64,000 bases of DNA from Pseudomonas sp. BMS12 (lineage in GTDB: Bacteria; Pseudomonadota; Gammaproteobacteria; Pseudomonadales; Pseudomonadaceae). The stretch spans positions 171,085-235,084 of the forward strand of contig NZ_LSOF01000006.1 of assembly GCF_001592875.1 (NCBI RefSeq). Reading direction: 5' to 3'. Below the pieces are notes generated by a model that saw only the letters and a program-made list of their open reading frames with translations, ran no database searches and was not told where the DNA came from. The first letter of the stretch is position 1. Each line of letters opens with the position of its first letter. A program made the position numbers and the translations under genes. Below are positions 21,548-31,092 of the stretch, piece after piece.

Positions 21548-21578
21548 AGAATCGACCTTGACACCTTGGCAAGGTCAA
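21548..21578 (-). promoter_or_regulatory. CueR-type operator/promoter for copZ
   Basis: Read on the minus strand, -35 TTGACC (21578-21573) and -10 GATTCT (21553-21548) are 19 bp apart. The spacer carries the dyad ACCTTG ... CAAGGT, giving TTGACCTTGCCAAGGTGTCA, which closely follows known CueR-controlled promoters. No cueR gene lies nearby, so the regulator must be encoded elsewhere. Confidence 0.85.
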
Positions 21579-21680
21579 TGCCTATTCAAATGATTCCGGC
21601 AATCTTTTTGGCAAGTAAGCGAAGCGCGAGCTATTAACTAATGGCACTGAGGGCTTTCAGTACCCAAGGAGGGCAAAAAG

Positions 21681-24287
21681 ATGTCGCTGCTTCAGGAAAT
21701 TCAGGCGTGGTCGAAGTCCTTGGCGCCTTGGCAAAGCGATGCGCTTGCCAGGCTATTGGCCAAACAGGAGCTGGACGCGACTGACCAGGCAGATTTACTC
21801 GCCTTGCTGAAATCAGCTCATGGGATTGAAGACACGCATAAACGCGAACCCAGCCCGTTGAAGGACGAACAAATTCCCGCGCCGGTAAAAGCGGAGACCC
21901 TTGTCCTGCTTCATGCGATTAGGGATCTCAAGCATGTGAACGCCATAGCTGAAGGGCAGTCTTTGCCCATTGGCGGTTCGGGTTTGACGGTTATATATGG
22001 AGATAACGGATCGGGCAAATCTGGCTACTCTAGGGTCCTTAAACGAGCCTGCCGTGCGCGAGATCAGAGTGAGCCCATCCATCCTAATGCGAACCTACCT
22101 GCTGACAAAACTGCGGCGCCTGAGGCTTGGTTTGATATCTCTGTCGATGGGGCCGCGCAAAGTGTTCAGTGGGTTCAAGGGCAGGCAGCTCCTGCCTTGC
22201 TGTCGTCACTGGCCATATTCGATACACGCTGCGCACGGGCTTACCTGGATACAGAAGATGACTTCTCTTACATCCCGTACGGTCTTGATGTGTTTGAAGG
22301 ACTTGCAAAGCTTTACCGGCAATTCAAGACAACGATTGACGCAGAAATAGCCCAAGCAACAGTAGACCTGACGCTGTTTGCGCCGCTCCAAGGCGAAACA
22401 CCTGTGGGACAACTGATTGCCACCTTGTCTGCGAAGACGAAGGTGGAGCAAATCGATGCACTCGCGTCTGTCACGCAAGAGGAACTGGCCCAACACGAAG
22501 CCTGGGGAAAGAGCCTACTCGAGGCTAACCCGAAGGAGAAGGCAACCCAGCACAGCCTCTTAGCGAAGCGGGTTGAGGCAATAGCAAATAGCGTGGCGGA
22601 CAAGACCATACTGGTTAATGACGAGGTTGCGGCTGGTCTACGGAAAAAAACTGAGCTCTACCAAAAAGCTAAATCTGCCGCCGAAATCGCCGCCAAACAA
22701 TTTGTAGAACAAGAAACCCTGCTGCCGGGTACTGGGGGCGAGGTGTGGCAGGAGCTTTTCGAGGCCGCACGCCGATATGCGGTGGAATCCCATCCAGGGC
22801 AAGTGTTTCCCCATCTCAACGCAGAGGCCCCCTGCCCGCTTTGCCAGCAGCCTCTCGGAGAAGGCGCTGAGAGATTACGTCGCTTCGAGCAGTTCATCTT
22901 GGCCGAAGCGAAAACGCTTGCCCAAGCGCGACGCCGCGATTTGTTCGCTGACTTTCGGGCATTGGAACAACACGATCTAGCGCTAGGCGCAGATGAAATC
23001 ACCTTGGGAGAGATGGAGGTTCAGGCGGCTGGCTTGGCTGCCGAGGTGACCGCCTTCGAGGCAGCCTTGAAATCGAGGCAAGCGGCTTTGAAGCAGGCTG
23101 TCATCGATAATGCTTGGGATGAAATTGGCGAGATCCCGCCCAGCCCTGTAGGGCGTCTGCAGGTACTGGTTCAGGCACTGAATCGAAGCGCACAAGCATT
23201 AGAGCAAGCGTCCGATGAAAAGGCCCGCGCGGCACTACAGAAACAGTTTTCCGATTTGGACGCCAGAGTGCGCCTGCAGGCTATTAGAGATGCTGTAGTG
23301 GCGGCGGTCAACCAGTTGGTCATGCAAGCCAAGCTCAAGGCCTGCCTTGGCGATCTCAAAACTACAGGCATCTCAACCAAGGCCGGAGAGCTTGCAGAAA
23401 AAGTTGTCTCGCAAGAGTTGGAAAATGCCCTCAATCGCGAATTCAAAGCTCTCGGTGTAGGTACGCTGCAGCTTTCACTCAAAAGTCGGGCCGATAAAGG
23501 CAAAGCGCTGCATAGGCTGAAGCTCGAAACGACACAGAACCGAAGCCCTGGCGACATCCTTAGCGAGGGTGAGCAGCGGGCGATCGCTATCGCAGCGTTT
23601 CTATCTGAGGTGGAGCTTTCCGGTAGTCGAGGAGCGGTTATCTTTGATGATCCCGTGTCCTCGCTCGATCACCGGCGCAGAGAGCGTGTTGTGCAGCGTC
23701 TGGTTGCCGAGGCGGCCAAGCGCCAAGTCATCATTCTTACCCACGACATCTACTTCTTATCTCTGCTCATCGATGAGGCCGAGAAGCGGAACATCCCTAT
23801 GCAGGCACAGAGCCTGAGCCGGCGCCCTGAGGGCTTCGGCGTCGCCGAGGCTGATTTACCTTTCGAGGGAAAAAACACTAGCAGGCGTATCGGCGCTCTT
23901 CGTGCTCATCAACAGCAAATTGCCAAATTGTATCGAGAAGGCAATGAACCTGAGCACCGGAAACAAACGGTCGAGGCGTACTTCCATCTCCGCATGGCTT
24001 GGGAGCGGGCCGTTGAGGAGGTTCTATTGCGCAAGGTGATCCTGCGATTCCGCAAAGGTGTTGAGACTCAGCGGCTAGTTGAGGTGGTTGTCGAGGATGA
24101 CGACTATCGAGAGGTCTTTGCAGGGATGAGCCAGTGTTCAAACTATGCGCACGATAAAGCCTTAGCGGGAGGCGTGGCGGTACCTGATCCTGAGGAGTTG
24201 CTTGCAGATATTGAGCGCTTGGAATCTTGGAGGTCTCGCGTAGAAGAAAGAGCTGTGGCCACCCAAAAGCTGCGCAAAGCTAGATGA
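21681..24287 (+). CDS. SMC-like ATPase of the AAA_13/RloC type, candidate defence protein
   Basis: An 868-residue ATPase with a split ABC-type nucleotide site: Walker A GDNGSGKS (107-114), signature LSEGEQRAIAIAAFL (about 625-640), Walker B VIFDDPVSSLD (about 654-664) and switch His in IILTHDIYF. The middle is coiled coil with a zinc-hook-like CPLC (about 385). This layout matches AAA_13 proteins such as the anticodon nucleases RloC and PrrC. The C-terminal 150 residues (YFHLRMAWERAVEEVLL, CSNYAHD) could be the effector part, but no nuclease motif is certain. It has no partner and interrupts the copper genes, so transfer as a cargo gene is likely. Confidence 0.75.
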   Translation: MSLLQEIQAWSKSLAPWQSDALARLLAKQELDATDQADLLALLKSAHGIEDTHKREPSPLKDEQIPAPVKAETLVLLHAIRDLKHVNAIAEGQSLPIGGSGLTVIYGDNGSGKSGYSRVLKRACRARDQSEPIHPNANLPADKTAAPEAWFDISVDGAAQSVQWVQGQAAPALLSSLAIFDTRCARAYLDTEDDFSYIPYGLDVFEGLAKLYRQFKTTIDAEIAQATVDLTLFAPLQGETPVGQLIATLSAKTKVEQIDALASVTQEELAQHEAWGKSLLEANPKEKATQHSLLAKRVEAIANSVADKTILVNDEVAAGLRKKTELYQKAKSAAEIAAKQFVEQETLLPGTGGEVWQELFEAARRYAVESHPGQVFPHLNAEAPCPLCQQPLGEGAERLRRFEQFILAEAKTLAQARRRDLFADFRALEQHDLALGADEITLGEMEVQAAGLAAEVTAFEAALKSRQAALKQAVIDNAWDEIGEIPPSPVGRLQVLVQALNRSAQALEQASDEKARAALQKQFSDLDARVRLQAIRDAVVAAVNQLVMQAKLKACLGDLKTTGISTKAGELAEKVVSQELENALNREFKALGVGTLQLSLKSRADKGKALHRLKLETTQNRSPGDILSEGEQRAIAIAAFLSEVELSGSRGAVIFDDPVSSLDHRRRERVVQRLVAEAAKRQVIILTHDIYFLSLLIDEAEKRNIPMQAQSLSRRPEGFGVAEADLPFEGKNTSRRIGALRAHQQQIAKLYREGNEPEHRKQTVEAYFHLRMAWERAVEEVLLRKVILRFRKGVETQRLVEVVVEDDDYREVFAGMSQCSNYAHDKALAGGVAVPDPEELLADIERLESWRSRVEERAVATQKLRKAR

Positions 24288-24308
24288 GGGTTCCGTTAGG
24301 TTGTAGTT

Positions 24309-26678
24309 CTAATCGATCCGCGTCTGCCGCAGCCGCAGCGCATTGAAAACCACCGAGGCTGAACTGACGCTCATTGCCAGAGCAGCGATCAAGGGCGACA
24401 GAAGATGCCCTGTCAGCGGATACAGCAGCCCGGCCGCTAGCGGGATACCCATCGCGTTGTAGAGGAATGCAAAGGCAAGGTTCTGCCTCATGTTCTTCAC
24501 CGTGGCCACCGACAAGGTGCGCGCTCGCAGGATGCCCATCAGATCTCCCTTGACCAGGGTCACTTGGGCGCTGTTCATCGCCACGTCGGTGCCCGTGCCC
24601 ATGGCGATGCCTACGTCGGCCCTGGCCAAGGCCGGCGCATCGTTGATGCCGTCGCCTGCCATGGCAACACGCCGGCCATAGCTCTGTAGGTCGGCGACTA
24701 ATTTCTCCTTGTCCTGCGGTTTCACCTCGCCATGCACCTCCTCGATGCCCAACTGCTTCGCCACGGCTCTTGCTGTGGTGAGGCCATCGCCAGTGGCCAT
24801 GATGACCTTCACGTCAGCGTTCTGGAGTTGAGCAACAGCCTGCTGGGAGGTCGGTTTGATTGGATCGGAAACGGCCAGGAGACCCGCCAGGCGACCATCT
24901 ACGGCCAGATAGATGATGCTGATACCCTCCAGGCGCAGTTGCTCTGCACGGTTACGCAGCGGAGTAGTATCGACGCCCGCCTCCTCCATCAGCGCTGTGT
25001 TCCCAAGCTGCAGTTGATGGCCATCGACCTGTCCGCGCACACCAATACCTGAGCCAGACTCGAAGGTCTCCGGTTTCACCAAGGCAAGACCCTGTTCACG
25101 CGCATGATCGACAATGGCATGCGCCAGCGGATGCTCGCTGCCCTGGTCGAGGCTTGCGGCCAAGCGCAGAACCTCGACCGAGTCGAACGGCCCGGTTCCC
25201 TCTGCACTATGAAAGGCCGGCCGCCCCTGCGTCAGTGTCCCGGTCTTGTCAACGATCAAGGTGTCGATTTTGCAGAGGTTCTCGATAGCGCTGGCATCGC
25301 GGAATAGCACACCGCTGCTAGCGGCCTTGCCGGTCGCGACCATGACCGACATCGGCGTTGCCAAGCCCAGGGCGCATGGGCAGGCAATGATCAGTACGGC
25401 CACAGCGTTGATCAGGCCAAATACCCAACCTGATTCCGGCCCGAACAACCCCCACCCAAAAAATGTCAGGATCGCGATCAGGATCACCCCCACCACGAAA
25501 TACCCTGCCACGGCATCGGCCATACGCTGCATGGGCGCCTTGGAACGCTGGGCCTTAGCCACCATCTGGACGATCTGCGACAACATGGTTTCGGCGCCCA
25601 CCTTCTGCGCTTCCATCACCAGGCTGCCGTGGGTGTTCAGGGTGGCACCGATAAGGGTATCCCCTGCCCGCTTGGTGACGGGCACCGGCTCGCCGGTGAG
25701 CATCGACTCGTCGACAGCGCTCTCGCCCTCCAGCACGGTGCCATCCACCGGGACTTTTTCGCCCGGCCGGACACGCAAGTGGTCACCCTGATGGACGTGG
25801 GTCAGTGGAATATCTTCTTCCTGGCCGTCAGGCCTGATGCGCCGGGCAGTCTTGGGGGCCAATCCCAGCAGTGACTTAATGGCGGCAGAGGTCTGCGAGC
25901 GGGCTTTGAGTTCGAGCATCTGGCCCAACAGCGTGAGCGAGATGATCACCGCGGCGGCCTCGAAGTAGACGCCGATGCGTCCATCCTGAACGAAGGCCGC
26001 CGGGAACCACTGCGGCACCAGGGTGGCTGCCACGCTGTAGAGGTAGGCGGCTGCAGTCCCTAATCCGATCAGGGTCCACATATTAGGGCTGCGGTGCCGG
26101 ATGGAGTCTATTCCGCGAGTGAAAAATACCCAGCCACCCCAAAGCGTCACGGGCGTTGCCAGAACCAGCTCAACCCAGTTCTGGGATGTTCCATGGAACA
26201 GCTGCAAGGAATGACCAGCCATCGCCAGCACGGTCACGATGACGGTCAATGGCAGGGTCCACCAGAACCGTCGCGAAAAGTCTTTCAGCTCCGGACTTTC
26301 TTCGTCTTCCAGCTCTGGAATGACGGGTTCGAGCGTCATCCCACAGATCGGGCAGTTGCCAGGGCTCGGTTGGCGGATCTCAGGATGCATCGGGCAGGTG
26401 TATTCAGCCCCCAGTCCTGCCTGAGTTGTGTGCTCTGGCGGAGCGGCATGCTGGTGGTGCCCGGCATGCGATTGATGGCTCATGTACTGATGCGGGGCTG
26501 CCTGGAACTTCTCCTGGCATTTTGTACTGCAGAACCGATAGGCCCTTCCCTCAAAGTTCTCCTGGTAAGGGCTATCAGATTTGACCTCCATGCCACACAC
26601 CGGATCGCGTGGGCTCTCTGGGTGGCCGTGCGAGTGATGTGCATGGCCCTGGTCATGATGGCAGGAGGTCTTTTGCAT
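24309..26678 (-). CDS. Copper-exporting P1B-type ATPase with YHS domain
   Basis: A 789-residue ATPase that pumps Cu(I)/Ag(I) out of the cytoplasm. The N-terminus is His-rich, then a YHS domain ([20 protein letters not shown], about 26-65) and a metal-binding module ([26 protein letters not shown]) replace the usual HMA domains. The ATPase core has the copper-binding CPC motif in [13 protein letters not shown], the phosphorylation site [12 protein letters not shown]-type [10 protein letters not shown] and the hinge [10 protein letters not shown]. Domain layout resembles CopF/SilP. It is preceded at 5 bp by the DUF2933 gene, so the two form an operon. Confidence 0.93.
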   Translation of the reverse strand: MQKTSCHHDQGHAHHSHGHPESPRDPVCGMEVKSDSPYQENFEGRAYRFCSTKCQEKFQAAPHQYMSHQSHAGHHQHAAPPEHTTQAGLGAEYTCPMHPEIRQPSPGNCPICGMTLEPVIPELEDEESPELKDFSRRFWWTLPLTVIVTVLAMAGHSLQLFHGTSQNWVELVLATPVTLWGGWVFFTRGIDSIRHRSPNMWTLIGLGTAAAYLYSVAATLVPQWFPAAFVQDGRIGVYFEAAAVIISLTLLGQMLELKARSQTSAAIKSLLGLAPKTARRIRPDGQEEDIPLTHVHQGDHLRVRPGEKVPVDGTVLEGESAVDESMLTGEPVPVTKRAGDTLIGATLNTHGSLVMEAQKVGAETMLSQIVQMVAKAQRSKAPMQRMADAVAGYFVVGVILIAILTFFGWGLFGPESGWVFGLINAVAVLIIACPCALGLATPMSVMVATGKAASSGVLFRDASAIENLCKIDTLIVDKTGTLTQGRPAFHSAEGTGPFDSVEVLRLAASLDQGSEHPLAHAIVDHAREQGLALVKPETFESGSGIGVRGQVDGHQLQLGNTALMEEAGVDTTPLRNRAEQLRLEGISIIYLAVDGRLAGLLAVSDPIKPTSQQAVAQLQNADVKVIMATGDGLTTARAVAKQLGIEEVHGEVKPQDKEKLVADLQSYGRRVAMAGDGINDAPALARADVGIAMGTGTDVAMNSAQVTLVKGDLMGILRARTLSVATVKNMRQNLAFAFLYNAMGIPLAAGLLYPLTGHLLSPLIAALAMSVSSASVVFNALRLRQTRID

Positions 26679-26683
26679 TCGAG

Positions 26684-26932
26684 TTACTTCCTATCCTCGT
26701 CCTTGGAAACTGCGGCTCCGCTGGAGTGGGAGTGCCCGCCATGATTGTGGCCAAACAGATGCATCAGCGGGCATAGCAGCAGGATGAGGTATGGCAAAGC
26801 CTGCGAAAGATGACCGTAATGCTCGCGCGCGACATAGAAGATGCCGATTACGGCCAGCATGATCAGTGCGATGCCAATCTTGCTCTTCCAAAAAGGTGGT
26901 TCCGTAGTGCCGGTGTGGTGCGTGTGATCCAT
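26684..26932 (-). CDS. DUF2933 small membrane protein
   Basis: An 82-residue protein with His-rich termini ([20 protein letters not shown]) and two membrane helices (about 18-38 and 44-62). DUF2933 proteins accompany copper ATPases; their role is unproven, perhaps metal delivery or pump assembly. GAGG lies upstream of the ATG at 26932. Confidence 0.82.
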   Translation of the reverse strand: MDHTHHTGTTEPPFWKSKIGIALIMLAVIGIFYVAREHYGHLSQALPYLILLLCPLMHLFGHNHGGHSHSSGAAVSKDEDRK

Positions 26933-27011
26933 GACAATAGCCTCGGTTCAATGACCATAGAATCAGCATAGGTTGCTCAGGCCAGGCAGCGTTGACGCGT
27001 ATCAATGGAGT

Positions 27012-27545
27012 TCAGCGTACGGTCACCTTACCGACCATTCCCGACTGATAATGTCCAGGAACATTGCAGGCGAACTCCAGATCAGTAGCGTCGGAGAAGG
27101 TCCAGATCAGCTCTTCGCGTGCACCTGGCTCGACCAGAACGCTGTTGGGATCGTCGTGCTCCATGCCGACCATCTTCATGCCGCCCATGGCGTGGTCCAT
27201 TTTGCTCATGTCATGCGCTGCAGTCGGGGACAGCGTGCCGTTCTGAAACATCGCAGCCATCTCTTTCTGATGCGCAGCATGGGATGCCGCTTTGCCAAGG
27301 TTGAACTCGTGCAGCAGGGCTCCCTCGTTCAGCAGTACGAAGCGAACCGTCTCGCCCGCCTTGATTTCCATTGCCTTGGGTTCAAAGAAGATGTCCCCCA
27401 TCCGTACCTCGATGGTGCGATCTACTGCCTGACTATCTCCCGACTGGCCGATGCTGTCTTTGTTGTGGCCCGGGCTGGCCATCGCGTTGGCTGCGCTGAG
27501 CAGCAAACCCACGGTGGTGATCAAAGAAAGGGATTTGAGTTTCAT
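27012..27545 (-). CDS. Periplasmic cupredoxin-type copper protein
   Basis: A 177-residue exported blue-copper-like protein. After a signal peptide (to about residue 23) the cupredoxin fold shows the His ligand in LLHEFNLG and the Cys-His-Met loop in EFACNVPGHYQSGM. A Met/His-rich insertion (AHDMSKMDHAMGGMKMVGMEHDD) adds further copper sites. It resembles CopI-like resistance cupredoxins. It is paralogous to the next gene upstream and has its own CopR-like box at 27623. Confidence 0.87.
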   Translation of the reverse strand: MKLKSLSLITTVGLLLSAANAMASPGHNKDSIGQSGDSQAVDRTIEVRMGDIFFEPKAMEIKAGETVRFVLLNEGALLHEFNLGKAASHAAHQKEMAAMFQNGTLSPTAAHDMSKMDHAMGGMKMVGMEHDDPNSVLVEPGAREELIWTFSDATDLEFACNVPGHYQSGMVGKVTVR

Positions 27546-27622
27546 GGTGTGCCTCTGGGGTAGTTAGGAGGTATGCGCCCCTATGCTGATTGAGTGCAGC
27601 TGCCGGCACGCTGACGCGAAAA

Positions 27623-27638
27623 CTACATTGCAGTAAGG
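27623..27638. promoter_or_regulatory. CopR-type box upstream of the first cupredoxin
   Basis: CTACATTGCAGTAAGG, preceded by GCTGACGCGAAAA, about 78 bp upstream of the cupredoxin start at 27545. It shares the TACATT-N3-GTAAGG pattern of the copA box and the GCTGACnCnAAAACTACA leader of the next one. Confidence 0.62.
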
Positions 27639-27692
27639 TTTGTCAGATCGGTGCCACCCGGCCCTCGGCCAACGGGTAGCACCGGTGCCGAT

Positions 27693-28244
27693 CTAACGCA
27701 GGGCGAAGTCCCCTACCATTCCCGCCTGGTAATGCCCAGGCAGCGTGCAGGCAAAATTCAAGGCCCCGGCCTGGGGGAATGTCCAAACGAACTCTTTGGT
27801 CGTGCCGGGCTCAACGAGGATGGCGTTCGCGTCTTCATGCTTGGCTTTGATGACTTCCGGATACCCGGGAGGATTGGAGTCTCCCGTGCCATAACGCTCA
27901 TGCCAGACAATGCTTTCGGCCATACCGGTCGGTGTCAGCGTGCCGTCCTTGAACAAGGCCGCCATCTTGCGTTGGTGCGCCAGTTGGGACGCCGCTTGCC
28001 CTATGTTGAACTCGTGCATCAATGCGCCCTCGTTCTTCAGAACGAAGCGCACGGTCTCGCCGGGCTTTACGTTGATCGTCTTTTGGCTGTAGTTGATGTC
28101 GTCCATCTTCACCAAGATGGTACGAGTCGCCGGCGTTGCTTTGGCTTGTTGCCCAAAATCACTTCCACTGGGCTCGGCAATTGCCGGAATAGCAGTGCTG
28201 ATGAACAGCGTGCTGATCAGTAACTTAAGGGGTAGGCGTTTCAT
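27693..28244 (-). CDS. Second periplasmic cupredoxin-type copper protein
   Basis: A 183-residue paralogue of the previous gene. The ATG at 28244 has GAGG seven bases upstream and starts a clear signal peptide (LLISTLFISTAIPAIA). The ligands are His in LMHEFNIG and Cys/His/Met in NFACTLPGHYQAGM. It lacks the Met-rich insert of its paralogue and has instead a longer WHERYGTGDSNPPGY loop. The two probably bind periplasmic copper with different capacity. Confidence 0.86.
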   Translation of the reverse strand: MKRLPLKLLISTLFISTAIPAIAEPSGSDFGQQAKATPATRTILVKMDDINYSQKTINVKPGETVRFVLKNEGALMHEFNIGQAASQLAHQRKMAALFKDGTLTPTGMAESIVWHERYGTGDSNPPGYPEVIKAKHEDANAILVEPGTTKEFVWTFPQAGALNFACTLPGHYQAGMVGDFALR

Positions 28245-28315
28245 GGTGAGACCTCGCTGGGATGCTGGAAATCTCATGCTATTACCCACTTGCTGCCAGG
28301 CCGCTGACCCCAAAA

Positions 28316-28331
28316 CTACAATTGCGTCAGC
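28316..28331. promoter_or_regulatory. CopR-type box upstream of the second cupredoxin
   Basis: CTACAATTGCGTCAGC within the dyad GCTGAC ... GTCAGC, about 72 bp upstream of the start at 28244. It is the most diverged of the five boxes but shares its leader GCTGACnCnAAAACTACA with the box at 27623. Confidence 0.5.
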
Positions 28332-28343
28332 TGGGAAAAAGCA

Positions 28344-28362
28344 CGGCGCCATAGAGGCGCCG
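28344..28362 (-). terminator. Intrinsic terminator after the second PtrA-like gene
   Basis: CGGCGCC-ATAGA-GGCGCCG; read on the minus strand the stem is followed by TGCTTTTT, a proper T run. It ends the transcript of the gene at 28410-28769. Confidence 0.75.
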
Positions 28363-28409
28363 CTAGGCCAAAGGAGCAATCACGGAAGGCCTGGAAAATG
28401 GGGGAATCC

Positions 28410-28769
28410 TTACGGATGGCACTCTTTGTCGGCCATCATCAGCTTGTGCTCGCGAATCATTTGACCCAGCACGTCGTCTACCAGCTTGTCATGCTTTTCC
28501 ATCCAGGCCAGATGCTCTTCGGTGGACATACCCGGAGCAGGATGTTCGTCGTGCAGCTGACTCATAATGTTTTCGAGCATTTTCATGTGCTCCTGCATGT
28601 GCACATGTCGCTCGCTGGCTGGGGCCTTCTCCGCCTGGATCAGCACAGCTTCTGCTTTGTCGCGCATCTGCTGGATGCGTTCGAATACTCGATCGCTGCC
28701 CCCTTCGGCCCAAGCCATAGAAGACAGCAGTAGCGAACCAACCAGAAGCAAAGGTTTCAGCGATTTCAT
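28410..28769 (-). CDS. PtrA-like periplasmic protein with Met/His-rich helices
   Basis: A 119-residue exported protein from ATG 28769 (GGAG eight bases upstream). The signal peptide ends near AWAEGG, and the mature start EGGSDRVFERIQQMRDKAEA matches the PtrA N-terminal family, as in the 68-residue protein at 18846. The rest is helical with many Met and His residues (RHVHMQEHMKMLENIM, GMSTEEHLAWMEKHDK). It is probably a periplasmic copper-binding protein under CopRS, divergent from copR with a CopR-type box between them. Confidence 0.75.
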   Translation of the reverse strand: MKSLKPLLLVGSLLLSSMAWAEGGSDRVFERIQQMRDKAEAVLIQAEKAPASERHVHMQEHMKMLENIMSQLHDEHPAPGMSTEEHLAWMEKHDKLVDDVLGQMIREHKLMMADKECHP

Positions 28770-28898
28770 GGGGCAGTCTCCATCATTGCAAACTGAGGCC
28801 GGCACCTCTGCTTTTGGTCTGTCGAGGGCCGAGAGCACAACCTAGTGCTCATGCTTGCACCCTAGACAAGCCACCCTGTCAGCGACCTGAAACCAGGA

Positions 28899-28913
28899 TT
28901 ACATTTTCGTAAG
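28899..28913. promoter_or_regulatory. CopR-type box upstream of copR
   Basis: TTACATTTTCGTAAG, a near-perfect dyad TTAC-N7-GTAA, 64 bp upstream of the copR start and about 130 bp upstream of the divergent PtrA-like gene. It suggests that copRS is autoregulated. Confidence 0.68.
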
Positions 28914-28976
28914 CTTCTGGTTGGTGCCGCTGTTTGCCTGCAAACTCAGGCCACCCGTTTTTTGGAGTCTGCTCGC

Positions 28977-29654
28977 ATGAAACTACTGGTAGCTGAAGAT
29001 GAACCCAAAACCGGTGCATATCTGCAGCAAGGCCTCACCGAAGCGGGATTCAATGTCGACCGGGTTATGACAGGTACGGATGCCCTGCAGCACGCACTGA
29101 GCGAGCCCTATGACCTGCTGATCCTGGATGTGATGATGCCGGGGCTGGACGGATGGGAAGTCCTGCGCATGGTGCGCGCCGCCGGAAAAGACGTCCCAGT
29201 GCTGTTCCTGACCGCACGCGATGGTGTGGAAGATCGCGTTAAAGGGTTGGAACTGGGGGCGGATGACTACCTGATCAAGCCCTTTGCTTTCTCAGAGCTT
29301 CTGGCCAGGGTCAGAACGCTGCTGCGCAGAGGCAATGGCTCACCCACGCAAACCACCATGAAAATTGCCGATCTCGAAGTCGATCTGATGAAGCGGCGCG
29401 CGATCCGGGGTGGGAAAAGAATTGACCTGACGGCGAAGGAGTTTTCACTGCTGGAACTGCTACTGCGCCGGCGCGGCGAAGTGCTCCCGAAATCGCTGAT
29501 TGCTTCGCAGGTTTGGGACATGAACTTCGACAGCGACACCAACGTCATTGAGGTCGCTGTACGTCGGCTGCGCGCCAAGATCGATGACGATTTCGATCTC
29601 AAGCTGATCCATACCGCCCGCGGCATGGGGTACATGATGGATGCGCCGGAGTGA
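28977..29654 (+). CDS. copR: CopR copper response regulator
   Basis: OmpR-family regulator, 225 residues. The ATG at 28977 has GGAG nine bases upstream. The receiver domain shows [11 protein letters not shown], phospho-acceptor Asp in [14 protein letters not shown] and [10 protein letters not shown]. The winged helix has [21 protein letters not shown] and [18 protein letters not shown]. It is the likely activator acting on the five boxes across the copper section. It is similar to, but distinct from, the regulator at 7040. Confidence 0.9.
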   Translation: MKLLVAEDEPKTGAYLQQGLTEAGFNVDRVMTGTDALQHALSEPYDLLILDVMMPGLDGWEVLRMVRAAGKDVPVLFLTARDGVEDRVKGLELGADDYLIKPFAFSELLARVRTLLRRGNGSPTQTTMKIADLEVDLMKRRAIRGGKRIDLTAKEFSLLELLLRRRGEVLPKSLIASQVWDMNFDSDTNVIEVAVRRLRAKIDDDFDLKLIHTARGMGYMMDAPE

Positions 29655-29656
29655 AT

Positions 29657-31033
29657 ATGAAGCACCTCTCGCTGACCGCCCGCATGAGCTTGATGTTCAT
29701 GTCCGCGGTGATTGCCGTCCTGACAGTAGCGGGGCTGAGCTTCAACATGCTCAGCCAGCACCACTTCAAGATGCTGGACCGGCAGGCCCTGGTGGAAAAA
29801 CTCGAATCAGCCAAACATATTCTCAACAACGCTCGCAGCGGAGCTAGCCTCTCCGAGGAGTTACCGCAGTTGCGAGCCTTGCTGGGAGCGCATCAGGATC
29901 TGGCCGCAACCATCCTGGCCAGCGACGGCGCAGTGCTCTTTTCCGACCCCAGAGCAGTCGAAGTGCCGGAACGCTTCAGGCGTGCCGATGAGCAGAGCAT
30001 GTGGGAGTGGCAGAAAGACGAGCACATGTACCGGGGCATGACGGCTCAAATCTCTGTGACTGACCAACCCGAACCGCTTACAGCTCTGCTGATTCTCGAT
30101 GTCACCAATCACACACACTTTTTCGACACGCTGCAGCGATGGTTCTGGATTGGATTGGTCATCAGTGCCTTGGTCAGTGCAGCGCTTGGCTGGGTGGTTG
30201 CTCGCAGTGGCCTCAGGCCGCTGCGACAGGTCACTCGTGTGGCCACCGGGATGTCCGCCCGTTCATTGCAGGAACGGATTCCTCTTGAGCCGGTGCCACA
30301 GGAACTTCAGCAGTTGGTACTGTCCTTCAACGCGATGCTGGCCCGACTTGAAGAGGCCTTCATTCGACTCTCCAATTTCTCCGCTGACATCGCACACGAA
30401 CTGCGCACCCCCGTCAGCAACCTGATGACCCACACTGAAGTGGTGCTGAGCAAGAAGCGCGATATCAATGCCTACGAGGAGAATCTGTACTCGAACCTGG
30501 AGGAATTGAAGCGCATGTCTCGCATGATCGATGACATGCTGTTCTTGGCCAAGGCTGATAATGGCCTGATCATCCCAGAGCAGGCCAGGATCGAACTGGC
30601 TGACGTAGTCTTCAAACTGTTTGACTACTACCACCTCCTGGCCGAAGAACGCGGCATTGAACTATCGCTCACAGGCAAAGGCCAAGTGCCAGGAGATCGG
30701 CTGATGCTTGATCGAGCGCTGTCCAACTTGCTATCCAATGCGCTGCGTTACACGCCGGCGGGAAAGACAATTTCGGTTCTGATCCGCCAGACAGCGGACT
30801 CAACTACCTTCAGCATCGAGAACCCAGGGAACACAATCAGCTCGGAGCATCTAGAGAAACTCTTCGACCGCTTTTACCGGGTCGACCCTGCTCGACGCGA
30901 AGGTAGCCCGAGCAATGCCGGGCTCGGGCTTGCCATCACCCGATCCATAATCGAGGCTCACAAAGGCCGCATTTGGTGTACTTCAGCGGCTGGCCTCACG
31001 GGCTTTCACATTGAATTCCCCCATTCCAGCTGA
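29657..31033 (+). CDS. copS: CopS copper sensor histidine kinase
   Basis: A 458-residue sensor kinase. The ATG at 29657, with GGAG five bases upstream, is preferred to a GTG at 29651. Membrane helices at about 14-34 and 160-180 enclose a periplasmic sensor with a His-containing segment. The H-box is FSADIAHELRTPVSNLMT, the N-box NLLSNALRYTP, and the ATP lid NAGLGLAITRSI. It pairs with copR, which ends 2 bp before its start. Confidence 0.9.
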   Translation: MKHLSLTARMSLMFMSAVIAVLTVAGLSFNMLSQHHFKMLDRQALVEKLESAKHILNNARSGASLSEELPQLRALLGAHQDLAATILASDGAVLFSDPRAVEVPERFRRADEQSMWEWQKDEHMYRGMTAQISVTDQPEPLTALLILDVTNHTHFFDTLQRWFWIGLVISALVSAALGWVVARSGLRPLRQVTRVATGMSARSLQERIPLEPVPQELQQLVLSFNAMLARLEEAFIRLSNFSADIAHELRTPVSNLMTHTEVVLSKKRDINAYEENLYSNLEELKRMSRMIDDMLFLAKADNGLIIPEQARIELADVVFKLFDYYHLLAEERGIELSLTGKGQVPGDRLMLDRALSNLLSNALRYTPAGKTISVLIRQTADSTTFSIENPGNTISSEHLEKLFDRFYRVDPARREGSPSNAGLGLAITRSIIEAHKGRIWCTSAAGLTGFHIEFPHSS

Positions 31034-31092
31034 TGTCGGTCTGCCGGTAAGCAGACTACAGCTGACAGCTAGCCCAGCATGACAGAGCGAGC

